Source: Flavipsychrobacter stenotrophus
GTDB lineage: Bacteria; Bacteroidota; Bacteroidia; Chitinophagales; Chitinophagaceae
Assembly: GCA_947371715.1 (NCBI GenBank)
Contig: CANBQQ010000016.1
Location: 1 to 18,036, forward strand
Direction of reading: 5' to 3'
Length of the DNA stretch: 18,036 nt
Numbering within the stretch: the first letter of the stretch is position 1; each line of letters opens with the position of its first letter. Below are positions 7,134 to 14,609 of this stretch, in pieces. A program made the translations under genes and the position numbers. A model generated the notes under the pieces. The model made no database searches. It saw only the letters and a program-made list of their open reading frames with translations, and was not told the origin of the DNA.

Positions 7134-8099
7134 TTACAGTGTTGATGCCCGGGTTAATCGGTCGTTTATTGATTTTCCAATTCCGTCATCAGGTAACTTG
7201 TTTACTATGATCAAGTCATAACCTCCATTATCTATAGTGTGCATTGCAGAGTATAAATTATGGGCGATTACACTCATGTTAGTTGTTTTTCCTAAAACTA
7301 TCTGATGTTTTTCTGGTAGTTGTGGACTATAAGAGTTGTAAGTTAAGAGCCCGATTTTTTTGCCCGCATATTTATTCACCGCCTGCTCTAGGTCTTGCGT
7401 TAGCAAGAGTGGTGTGCGCGGCGAATAGTGCTTTTTAAGCATTCCAGGCGCTATGGTTTTGGTTGTGTCTGCATTGATAGTGACCGGCCCTACAACGTCC
7501 TCTATCTCTGAACTAGTTATAGATCCCAACCTGTATATAACAGGCATGTCGTTTTTAAAGCCAATTATTGTTGATTCTATTCCTGCAGTGCATTTCCCGC
7601 CGTCGAGTATAAATGGGATTTTACCACTCATCTGGCTATATACATGTTCTGCAGTTGTGGGACTGATAAACCCGAAAGGGTTAGCACTTGGTGCGGCCAA
7701 TGGATAGTCCAGGAGCTCCAATAATTTATTGGCGACAGGGTGGGCCGGCAATCTTATGGCTACATTTGGTAGTCCTGATGTAACTATATCCGGAACGATC
7801 TTCTTTTTTGGAAGTAAAAGTGTTAGCGGGCCGGGCATGAATTTTTCGATGAGCAACTCTGCCTTTTCGCTTATTTCATGGGCTACTTCGTATATCCATT
7901 TTTTGCCGGCAACATGTACGATCAACGGGTTAGAAATGGGGCGCATTTTTGCGGTGTATACCTTATTGATAGCCTTTTCGCTAAATGCATTGGCCGCGAG
8001 GCCATAAACTGTTTCCGTGGGAATTGCTATTATTTCTTCGTTGTCCAGCAATTGCTTGGCACGTAAAATGTCAGTTCCTGTTTCCGTCCTGAATGTCAT
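7134..8099 (-). CDS. tsaC: L-threonylcarbamoyladenylate synthase, long Sua5 form
   Basis: A 321-residue enzyme that makes threonylcarbamoyl-AMP from threonine, bicarbonate and ATP, the first step of the tRNA modification t6A at position 37 of ANN-decoding tRNAs. Residues about 10-195 are the YrdC domain, with PTETVYGLAA (27-36), KMRPISNPL (51-59), RLPAHPVANKLL and the SANPFGFISPT stretch. Residues about 210-321 are the extra Sua5 domain, present in Sua5 but lacking in the short E. coli TsaC; the linker PGMLKKHYSPRTPL is typical. The gene follows the DUF6671-like gene by 15 bases on the same strand, so it is probably the last gene of the idh-purK-purE operon. The start at 8099 leaves only three residues more than expected before the domain. 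Confidence 0.9.
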   Translation of the reverse strand: MTFRTETGTDILRAKQLLDNEEIIAIPTETVYGLAANAFSEKAINKVYTAKMRPISNPLIVHVAGKKWIYEVAHEISEKAELLIEKFMPGPLTLLLPKKKIVPDIVTSGLPNVAIRLPAHPVANKLLELLDYPLAAPSANPFGFISPTTAEHVYSQMSGKIPFILDGGKCTAGIESTIIGFKNDMPVIYRLGSITSSEIEDVVGPVTINADTTKTIAPGMLKKHYSPRTPLLLTQDLEQAVNKYAGKKIGLLTYNSYSPQLPEKHQIVLGKTTNMSVIAHNLYSAMHTIDNGGYDLIIVNKLPDDGIGKSINDRLTRASTL

Positions 8100-8114
8100 T
8101 TCTTGTCTTTTTAA

Positions 8115-8972
8115 TTACGGGTTGCAGTAATCGCAATACATCGGGTCTTCATATTGCTGTCCATTGGGATATTTTACTTCGGCTCTATGTTCGCACTTTT
8201 GGCACTCGTATACAAATGAGTAGGTACTTCTTGTCGGCGATCCGCACATCTTGCAAGGCAATCCGACCCTCACAGTTTTCACATCAAAGCCAGGTAATGA
8301 GCAATTGGGACATATGCTGTTAATAGTTTTTACGAGCTTCGTCGTTGCCTCATGTATTACACTTTGTCGGGTAGGGTTGTGCATTGCTCTCATGTCGGTC
8401 TCTAAAAAGACCGCACCGTATTTTCTAAAGAATACTTCGAATGTTTCCTGAAGAACGTTCCACGATGAAATGCCCTTCACAATATCTTCATTACTGTTCT
8501 TTGATTTGCGGACAATAAGACTATGCGATGGGAATGACGATGCGTCAGCAAATTTTTTAGCTTCCTGCCAATCCGTGAATAGTTCTCCGGCAAAGTTTGT
8601 ATTTGTACTGATTACCCGGGCTTTTATTTCCAGTTTGTTTTTCAAGTCAAGCAATACAAGTATTTCATCGTCCGCAGCTGCGAAAAACATTGTTGGGTGC
8701 GGGCCAAATGAGCCTTCACTGGCAATAGCCAGGTCACATCCGGTCAGTTCACATGCGGCAATGCACTTTATTCTTCCTGCTTCCACCGGGTCAACAATTC
8801 GCTCAATTTCACCACTAAAGGTTCCGTATGCATCTGTATTGAAATGCGCAGGCACAATGATCTCTACTCCCAATTCTCTTGTCAGAATCGGACCTATTGT
8901 GGCCTCTTTACCATGCATGGTTGCAATAACGATCTTCCGCCCAGCGAAGTATTGTTTGATAATGTCGTTCAT
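8115..8972 (-). CDS. DUF6671-like protein with C-terminal zinc-ribbon region
   Basis: A 285-residue protein of unknown function. The N-terminal two thirds are an alpha/beta domain with conserved-looking stretches VIATMHGKEATIGPIL, GVEIIVPAHFNTDAYGTFSG and IASEGSFGPHP, which I associate with the DUF6671 family. The last 65 residues carry four CxxC pairs (C221/C224, C240/C243, C257/C260, C280/C283), which suggests two structural zinc sites. No signal peptide or membrane segment is seen, so it is cytoplasmic. The start is taken as the ATG at 8970-8972, one base after the stop of the 87-residue gene; a TTG three codons upstream (8981) is less likely. Tight coupling to that gene on one side and to tsaC on the other suggests co-expression with tRNA modification and purine genes, but no reaction can be proposed. 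Confidence 0.75.
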   Translation of the reverse strand: MNDIIKQYFAGRKIVIATMHGKEATIGPILTRELGVEIIVPAHFNTDAYGTFSGEIERIVDPVEAGRIKCIAACELTGCDLAIASEGSFGPHPTMFFAAADDEILVLLDLKNKLEIKARVISTNTNFAGELFTDWQEAKKFADASSFPSHSLIVRKSKNSNEDIVKGISSWNVLQETFEVFFRKYGAVFLETDMRAMHNPTRQSVIHEATTKLVKTINSICPNCSLPGFDVKTVRVGLPCKMCGSPTRSTYSFVYECQKCEHRAEVKYPNGQQYEDPMYCDYCNP

Positions 8973-8973
8973 A

Positions 8974-9237
8974 TCAATCAACCACCGGTTCTACAACAAA
9001 TATTGCATGAAGATTTACCCTTTTGTTTCCGATCTTATCTAAGGCTTTATTCAATTCTTCCCCTACTATATTTCTTCTTTCCTCGTCGTATTCCAGGTAG
9101 TCTTCTTCGATACTATTGCCTTTGAAACTTCGAAGTTCGACCTGAATTTTATCTTTTATCAAATTCATGATCAAGCCTTTTGCATGTTCCGACTGAAAGC
9201 AGCCCTGTATCATTACGATATCGCTTTGCTGTACCAT
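8974..9237 (-). CDS. Small conserved-looking hypothetical protein (87 aa)
   Basis: An 87-residue soluble protein, unrecognised. It starts MVQQSDIVMIQGCFQSEHAK and ends NLHAIFVVEPVVD. The middle is rich in acidic and basic residues (EEDYLEYDEERRNIVGEEL) and predicted helical; the ends look like beta strands, so a small alpha/beta fold is likely. It has one Cys and no membrane segment. It lies 33 bases after purE and its stop TGA is one base from the ATG of the DUF6671-like gene, which argues for a real, translated gene and perhaps for a functional pair. No function is claimed. Confidence 0.65.
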   Translation of the reverse strand: MVQQSDIVMIQGCFQSEHAKGLIMNLIKDKIQVELRSFKGNSIEEDYLEYDEERRNIVGEELNKALDKIGNKRVNLHAIFVVEPVVD

Positions 9238-9270
9238 ATATTACGTTTGTGAAGTGAAAATGAATACTTA

Positions 9271-9768
9271 CTATGCCTTCAGAGAAATGCTCGTTTGCTG
9301 GGCTTTAACTTTCTCCACATTTTTTAGTTTTGCCTCCTTAAGCATGGTCATGAGCCGATCATCATGGGTTGCCAGTATTTGTACTGCCAGCAAGCCTGCG
9401 TTATGAGCTCCATTCACAGCAACGGTTGCCACCGGAATGTCGTTTGGCATCTGCACGATCGAAAGCAATGAATCCCATCCATCCAGAGAGTTACTTGATT
9501 TTACCGGCACGCCTATAACAGGTATAGTAGTTATTGCGGCAACCATACCTGGTAAGTGTGCAGAGCCTCCCGCGCCGGCTATAATAACCTTAAGGCCTCG
9601 TTCAAGTGCGGTAGCTGCATAATCGAACATAATTTGCGGGCTGCGATGTGCTGATATCACAGTGAATTCATAAGGGATCTTATAAAGATCCAAAATGTCT
9701 GCCGCTGGTTTCATGATGGCAGCATCAGAGCTACTACCCATTATTATTCCTATCAATGGTGCTTCCAT
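9271..9768 (-). CDS. purE: N5-carboxyaminoimidazole ribonucleotide mutase (PurE, class I)
   Basis: A 165-residue enzyme that converts N5-CAIR to CAIR in de novo purine synthesis, usually as a cytoplasmic octamer. The family motifs are all visible: GIIMGSSSD (7-15) for phosphate binding, the catalytic-site SAHRSP (39-44) with its His, and AGAGGSAHLPGM (64-75). The length matches bacterial class I PurE. It follows purK with a gap of four bases, the usual purK-purE pairing in which PurK makes its substrate. The C-terminus after residue 145 (KEAKLKNVEKVKAQ) is a charged helical tail. Confidence 0.96.
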   Translation of the reverse strand: MEAPLIGIIMGSSSDAAIMKPAADILDLYKIPYEFTVISAHRSPQIMFDYAATALERGLKVIIAGAGGSAHLPGMVAAITTIPVIGVPVKSSNSLDGWDSLLSIVQMPNDIPVATVAVNGAHNAGLLAVQILATHDDRLMTMLKEAKLKNVEKVKAQQTSISLKA

Positions 9769-9772
9769 AATC

Positions 9773-10882
9773 TTAGTTTAAAATGTTTTTAATAGCCGCA
9801 ATTTGTGCAATTACGCATTCTATATTTGGTTCGGTAATAGTTATGTGCCCGATCTTTCTACCTGGCCTACTGTTCTGTTTCCCATAATAGTGAAGGTGAA
9901 TGGCCGGTCTGTTCATTATACCTTTCAGATCGAACTGCTTGCCAGTTTCTATCAGGTTAACTAGTCCTGCTTTGCAATTAAGTCGGGTGTCTCCAAGAGG
10001 AATGCCTGTTATAGCGCGTATCAGCTGTTCGTATTGCGATGTTGTACAAGCTTCTATAGTGTGGTGCCCACTGTTATGAGGTCTTGGCGCTATTTCATTG
10101 ACCAGCAATTTATTGTCATCGGTAATAAACATTTCGATGGCCATGATGCCTACTAATGACATTTTAGTTGCAATCTTTATAGCTATTTCATAAGCTTGAT
10201 TGGTGATCTCGAAATCAAGACCGGCAGGGCAGATCTGAAAATCAAGCAGGTGCTTTACCGGATCAAATACCATCAGTGTTGGTTCGTAGTATTCAATTGC
10301 TCCATCTTTGCCTCTTGCAACTATCACCGATATCTCCTGTTTTATCCTGATTTTTTCTTCCAGGATGGCAGGCCCATCAAAAGCGTTTTCTATGTCTTTT
10401 TCATTATGTAACATCATTACGCCCTTTCCGTCATAGCCGTTGCGTCGCATCTTCAGGCATGCAGGTAGTCTTGATGTATGGCCATATAACCCCTCTTTAT
10501 TCGCTACAGATACGTAGGGTACTACAGGAATATTATGAAGTTTCAGGAATTCTTTCTGCTCCTGTTTGTCCTGAATAGTAGCTATCAACTCGGGTGATGG
10601 ATGTATCTGTACTCCCTTGTTTTGTAAGTACTTTAATGCTTCGGTACTCACTGCTTCTTTTTCGATAGTTACAATATCGCATTTCGCTCCAAATGCCACT
10701 ACATCTTCATAATTCTCCGGGTCTCCGCGAAAAAATGAATTTGTATATCTGGCTGCTGGGGCATCAACATCCTTATCCAATACCGAAATATCAAATCCGT
10801 AGTCTATAGCAGATCTTATGAGCATGGCGCCAAGCTGACCGCCGCCTAATATGCCGATACGTAGTTTTTTATTGTGTATCAT
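9773..10882 (-). CDS. purK: N5-carboxyaminoimidazole ribonucleotide synthase (PurK)
   Basis: A 369-residue ATP-grasp enzyme that joins AIR with bicarbonate, using ATP, to give N5-CAIR. The N-terminal nucleotide-fold part carries GGGQLGAML (13-21); the ATP-grasp domain shows KMRRNGYDGKGV (144-155), the metal-binding Glu region around LVGIMAIEMF (243-252) and NEIAPRPHNSGHHT (262-275); a C-terminal barrel-like domain ends near residue 369. The length is normal. Eight bases separate it from idh upstream and four from purE downstream, so all three are probably on one transcript. The pair purK-purE shows that the organism uses the two-step bacterial route from AIR to CAIR. Confidence 0.95.
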   Translation of the reverse strand: MIHNKKLRIGILGGGQLGAMLIRSAIDYGFDISVLDKDVDAPAARYTNSFFRGDPENYEDVVAFGAKCDIVTIEKEAVSTEALKYLQNKGVQIHPSPELIATIQDKQEQKEFLKLHNIPVVPYVSVANKEGLYGHTSRLPACLKMRRNGYDGKGVMMLHNEKDIENAFDGPAILEEKIRIKQEISVIVARGKDGAIEYYEPTLMVFDPVKHLLDFQICPAGLDFEITNQAYEIAIKIATKMSLVGIMAIEMFITDDNKLLVNEIAPRPHNSGHHTIEACTTSQYEQLIRAITGIPLGDTRLNCKAGLVNLIETGKQFDLKGIMNRPAIHLHYYGKQNSRPGRKIGHITITEPNIECVIAQIAAIKNILN

Positions 10883-10890
10883 AGAGTTAA

Positions 10891-12342
10891 TTATTGTCCT
10901 TGAGCCAGAGAATATGACTTAACACCTCCATACATCATCAACCATTCAATGGAACATATTTTTATTGACCTGGATATCTCCTTTGCGTAATCTAAAATTT
11001 CATCTGCTGTCAAAGATGGTGCACCTGGCTCTCGCTCTATTCTCACTCTGAATTGATCTACACAATCAGTAAGCAGAGACCCCTCGGGATAAACCTGCGT
11101 GCCCCGGTTGCTGATCATGATCAATGACATGTTTTCAGGCAATTTGTCTTTGAATTTGTGTGCTATAACTTTTGGTTGTTCTGTGCTTTCTACAAAGAAG
11201 TCTGCTCCATTCACTATGGCGTCATTTTTGCTCGGTGTATGGAGCATCTGGTAGACCTCCCTTTTGCTTTGTGTGTTTATTAAGGCATGGTTGGCGGTAT
11301 CAGTAGTGGTTGGTAGTAGCAGGTTGCTGATGATCTGATCTGCAAATTGAGTTGTATTCAATTGTTTTTCCACCCCATGTCCAAAATCTATTGTGTGGTA
11401 CCCTTGTTGCAGCGTAGCATATAATGAGTTCTCAATGGCAATTGCTTCATTTGTCATTCCAAGATGTCGGAGCATCATGCAGCTACTTATCAATAACGCG
11501 GTTGGGTTGGCAATGTTCTTGTCCGCTATGTCGGGGGCAGACCCGTGCACTGCTTCAAATATGCATACATTATCGCCGATATTTGCAGATGGTGCAAATC
11601 CTAACCCGCCGACCAGACCCGCGCAGAGGTCTGAAAGTATATCTCCCTGTAGGTTTGGTAGAACAATGATCTCAAAATCATTTGGACGGGCCACCAGTTT
11701 CATTGCAAGGTCATCAACTATTATATCTGTAGCTTTTATTTCAGGGTAATCTTTTGCTACTTCGTAGAAGCTCTCGAGGAATAGTCCGTCGGTGAGCTTC
11801 ATTATATTTGCCTTGTGTCCGCAGGTAACCTTTTTTGCACCTCTCTTACGGGCCATTTCAAATGTGTACTTATGCACCTGCATAGATCCCGGCCGTGTTA
11901 TAAATCTGCGGCAAAGGGCTACATCTTCGGTTAGCATATGTTCTATTCCCCCATAAGTATCTTCGATATTTTCCCTTACCATGGTAATATCTATAGAGAT
12001 GCCGGCCTTAGAGAAAACCGTGTCTACACCATTAAGTGATTTGAAAACACGTTTATTGGCATAAGTGCTCCACATTTTTCTTGCAGTAACATTTATACTC
12101 TTCATTCCTTTTCCCTTGGGAGTCTCCATCGGGCCTTTAAGTAATATGCCTAGTTCCTCAATTGTGTTCTTTGCCTGAGGTGTCATTCCTGATGAATGGC
12201 CCTGTTCATACCAGGTTTTACCCATATCCACCATTTCAAAATCTAATGGCGCACCAGTAGCTCTGATAATAGATAGGGTTGCGTCCATTATTTCAGGACC
12301 GATTCCGTCTCCTTTGGCAACAGCTATTTTTATTTTTTGCAT
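10891..12342 (-). CDS. icd: Isocitrate dehydrogenase with C-terminal extension (Thermus/Rickettsia-type)
   Basis: A 483-residue isocitrate/isopropylmalate dehydrogenase-family enzyme, oxidative decarboxylation of isocitrate to 2-oxoglutarate in the TCA cycle. The catalytic domain (1-340) shows GDGIGPEI (11-18), the substrate loop GKGMKSINVTARK (77-89), YANKR (94-98), VRENIEDTYGG (122-132), the catalytic Lys region HKANIMK (176-182), VDDLAMKLV and the cofactor segment EAVHGSAPDIA (263-273). Residues about 350-483 form an extra domain that isopropylmalate dehydrogenases and the E. coli enzyme lack, but the longer Thermus/Rickettsia-type enzymes have. NADP use is likely by family but is not proven from these residues. 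The ATG at 12342 is chosen because MQKIKIAVAKGDG is the usual family start; the frame extends eight codons further upstream. A copy of the putative TetR-type operator lies 70 bases upstream. Confidence 0.92.
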   Translation of the reverse strand: MQKIKIAVAKGDGIGPEIMDATLSIIRATGAPLDFEMVDMGKTWYEQGHSSGMTPQAKNTIEELGILLKGPMETPKGKGMKSINVTARKMWSTYANKRVFKSLNGVDTVFSKAGISIDITMVRENIEDTYGGIEHMLTEDVALCRRFITRPGSMQVHKYTFEMARKRGAKKVTCGHKANIMKLTDGLFLESFYEVAKDYPEIKATDIIVDDLAMKLVARPNDFEIIVLPNLQGDILSDLCAGLVGGLGFAPSANIGDNVCIFEAVHGSAPDIADKNIANPTALLISSCMMLRHLGMTNEAIAIENSLYATLQQGYHTIDFGHGVEKQLNTTQFADQIISNLLLPTTTDTANHALINTQSKREVYQMLHTPSKNDAIVNGADFFVESTEQPKVIAHKFKDKLPENMSLIMISNRGTQVYPEGSLLTDCVDQFRVRIEREPGAPSLTADEILDYAKEISRSIKICSIEWLMMYGGVKSYSLAQGQ

Positions 12343-12412
12343 AATGGCATTGATGTGTTTTCCCACTTTTTGTGCACATCACAATGTAAAAGTAATAAAA
12401 CTATTTAAAATG

Positions 12413-12425
12413 GTAGTAATACTAT
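12413..12425. promoter_or_regulatory. Operator candidate, site 3 (idh-pur operon)
   Basis: GTAGTAATACTAT matches the reverse complement of the site 1 core at 12 of 13 positions. It lies between idh (start 12342) and the divergent lipocalin gene, nearer to idh. On the minus strand an AT-rich TTTATTTG (complement of 12428-12435) directly precedes it and could be a weak -7 box, placing the site at the start of the idh transcript as at the TetR gene. Confidence 0.5.
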
Positions 12426-12506
12426 TGCAAATAAAATAAAAATGACAGAAATGATCGTTTAGCACTTACTGATATTGGTAAAGCAATATTTCTTCTGGTT
12501 GGCTGT

Positions 12507-12514
12507 TAGCTTTG
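12507..12514 (+). promoter_or_regulatory. Possible -7 box for the lipocalin gene
   Basis: TAGCTTTG fully matches TAnnTTTG and lies 109 bases before the ATG at 12624. The nearest upstream TTG (12475-12477) is farther away than usual for a -33 element, so support is weak. Confidence 0.3.
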
Positions 12515-12623
12515 AGTTGACGCTGGTTGACTTTGGGCAAGTAGGGTAGATTTATTTTTTGTATTGCCTTATTGTGCATTTTTAATTGGAGCTTTACTCT
12601 TTGCGATTTCAAGCAATGAGCAT

Positions 12624-13184
12624 ATGAGTAAGCTAATGGCCATCAGGGCAAATTACCGGCAAAGAATCTGTTTAGTCTTTACGATCATCATAGTTATTAT
12701 GTCAGGAAATAGTTTGAGGGCGCAGCCACTGCAAACCGTTGACAGAGTAGATGTAGAAAGGTATTCGGGAAAGTGGTATGAAATTGCCTCCTTTCCCCAA
12801 CGTTTTCAAAAAGGCTGTCATTGCACAACTGCTGAATATACTGTAAGCAAGTAGGGGTATCTGATAGTAGAGAACAGATGTAATAAAGGCAGTGCTACCG
12901 GAAAGCTATCTTACATTAAAGGGAAAGCATTTGTTGAAAAGAACTCGGGCAATGCCAGGCTTAAAGTTCAATTTTTCTGGCCCTTTAGGGGAAAGTACTG
13001 GATCATAGATCTGGCTGGTGACTATAGTTATGCAGTGGTTAGCCATCCCGGCAAGAACTATTTATGGATACTTTCCAGAACCCCTAAGATGGATGATGGA
13101 ATATACCGGCAGATTCTTTCCCGACTCAAAGAAAAAGGATTTGATCTGGACAAGCTGCAGGTTACCGAACAAATACAAAATTGA
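12624..13184 (+). pseudogene. Lipocalin (Blc-like) gene interrupted by an in-frame TAG
   Basis: The frame encodes an N-terminal signal segment (RQRICLVFTIIIVIMSGNSL, ending RAQ) and the lipocalin start VDVERYSGKWYEIASFPQRF with the family GxW and the following QKGCHCTTAEYTV. At 12852-12854 the frame meets TAG, but the same frame then continues to a TGA at 13182 with the rest of a bacterial lipocalin: GYLIVENRC, VQFFWPFRGKYWIIDLAGDY, SYAVVSHPGKNYLWILSR and FDLDKLQVT. The total of about 185 codons fits Blc (177 residues in E. coli), an outer membrane lipid-binding protein. No insertion or frameshift is needed, only one base change, for example from AAG or CAG. So it is either a recent nonsense mutant, a sequencing error or a readthrough case. 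It has no lipobox Cys as Blc does. The start could also be ATG 12636; a TTG at 12564 is less likely. Confidence 0.8.
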
Positions 13185-13202
13185 AGCGAATGTATTGGGG
13201 TT

Positions 13203-14609
13203 TTACTTTTTCCAAAGTATTTCAAGTTTACCGGTAGCCTTAAGGTAATCAAGGTAATACAACCAATATTGCATCCTGTTACTTTGGTAGCCGGCATCCA
13301 ATTTTTGAAGGTCTGCTTCCTCTAAATTCAGGTTAGCCGACGACTCTTGCCCTTCCGATACACGTGCCTGAAAAATACCGATCGATTCGATGCTTAATGC
13401 TCTGTTTTCTTCCTGCACTTTCAATTCAGATAGTAACTGCTCCATTCTTATCTTTGCAATAAGTCCGTCCTTTAGGTATTGAGCTGCTTTATCATCCTTT
13501 TGCTGATAATACTGCGTGGATTGCAACTGTAGTTGTTGCAGTTTCCTGTGTTTGTCTTCTCCGGATAGCAGTGGGTATTTCAGATCTATTCCAATGTAAC
13601 TTTGGCCAAACCATGAATTGGCTGCAAACGGATCGAAACTATTTGTGTATTGGTTAGCGCCAATAAAGCCTTTTATGCTGGCAGCAGGCAGGTACTTTGC
13701 TTTTTCTGTTTTTGTTTGTATTGCTGTCAGATCACCTTTAAGTTCCAGTTGCTGTATTTCAGGTATGCTTGAAACGTTGGGTTCAACATTAAAACTCACC
13801 AACCGCTCATTTTTAAAAAAGGCAGTATCAATGGTAATGTCCGGGTGTTCGATATCGTTTCTTCCGGTTAAAAATGAGAGGTATACCTTATCCTCGATCT
13901 GTTGTGATATTGCGTATCTATATTGCTGTATTGCATTATTATGATTGATCCTGGCTTTATTGAGGTCCGATTTCAACATTCTTTTCTGGTCAAATTTATT
14001 TTGCAGTAATTGGTAACTGATCCATGTTCTGCTTGTATCTGCAATAGCTGATCTTATCTTAGTTTCCTGCAAATTGATGTCGATATATACCTGGGCCACA
14101 GTATAAGCAAGGTCATATTCAGTTTGTGCCTGTGAGGCTGCAGTTATACGCTCCTGCAGTTTGGCTTCGTTGATCTGCCTGGTTATAGACATATCAACCA
14201 GAGGCTGGTTTGATGTTAAACCAGCTGTTTGCGACCATTTTGTGCCAAATTGAATACTCTTAGTTGCATCGGCAGGGTAGGACTGATTAAATACGCCAAT
14301 TGGTAATATAGAAGTTTGCAGAATGGGGTTGTAGAGATAGGTATATGCTGCACTCACCTGTGGCCCGTATTTACGGTACAAAGCTTCTGTTTGTAGCTTC
14401 CTGATGGTCTGATCTGCTCTCCCGGCTTGTATATTCTTCTTGTTGGCAATAGCGTTGTTTATCGCTTGCGATAGTGTTAGTGTTTCCTGCGCCATAGCGG
14501 AAAACTGTATTGCCAACACAAAAGCAATTGTTAAGTGCCAGCGCGTAGCTACACGTGATGTATTAATAGTACTAGGTTCATTTTTCATAAAAGTCCATTT
14601 AAAGATCAT
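13203..14609 (-). CDS. TolC-type outer membrane efflux protein of the second export system
   Basis: A 468-residue outer membrane factor, last gene of a four-gene export operon. A signal peptide is seen at about residues 24-40 (HLTIAFVLAIQFSAMAQ, cleavage after AMAQ), followed by ETLTLSQAINNAIANKKNIQ, the usual first helix of the OEP family. Two long helical repeats follow, separated by beta strands (YKYGPQVSAAYTYLYN-like and AASIKGFIGANQYTN). The ATG at 14607-14609 overlaps the permease stop as ATGA; a second ATG at 14586-14588, seven codons in, would give a shorter and more typical leader. The length equals that of the other TolC-like protein in the window, but the sequences look only distantly related. 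It is convergent with the lipocalin gene, 18 bases from its final stop. Confidence 0.87.
   Translation of the reverse strand: MIFKWTFMKNEPSTINTSRVATRWHLTIAFVLAIQFSAMAQETLTLSQAINNAIANKKNIQAGRADQTIRKLQTEALYRKYGPQVSAAYTYLYNPILQTSILPIGVFNQSYPADATKSIQFGTKWSQTAGLTSNQPLVDMSITRQINEAKLQERITAASQAQTEYDLAYTVAQVYIDINLQETKIRSAIADTSRTWISYQLLQNKFDQKRMLKSDLNKARINHNNAIQQYRYAISQQIEDKVYLSFLTGRNDIEHPDITIDTAFFKNERLVSFNVEPNVSSIPEIQQLELKGDLTAIQTKTEKAKYLPAASIKGFIGANQYTNSFDPFAANSWFGQSYIGIDLKYPLLSGEDKHRKLQQLQLQSTQYYQQKDDKAAQYLKDGLIAKIRMEQLLSELKVQEENRALSIESIGIFQARVSEGQESSANLNLEEADLQKLDAGYQSNRMQYWLYYLDYLKATGKLEILWKK

Noticed and set aside
8470..9042. 190-codon plus-strand open frame
   Set aside because: It lies antisense to the DUF6671-like gene and the 87-residue gene, is Ser-rich and low in structure, and has no recognisable domain; it is a reverse-strand shadow.
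9371..9388. Palindrome-like GCCAGTATTTGTACTGCC
   Set aside because: It lies inside the purE coding sequence, differs from the operator core, and is explained by codon choice.
10891..12342. Isopropylmalate dehydrogenase (leuB) as identity of the dehydrogenase
   Set aside because: The C-terminal extension of about 130 residues and the KSINVTARK/YANKR motifs fit the long isocitrate dehydrogenases; no other leucine gene is nearby.
14565..14578. AATAGTACTAGG near the start of the second TolC-like gene
   Set aside because: It lacks the central T and the second half of the operator, and lies within coding sequence.
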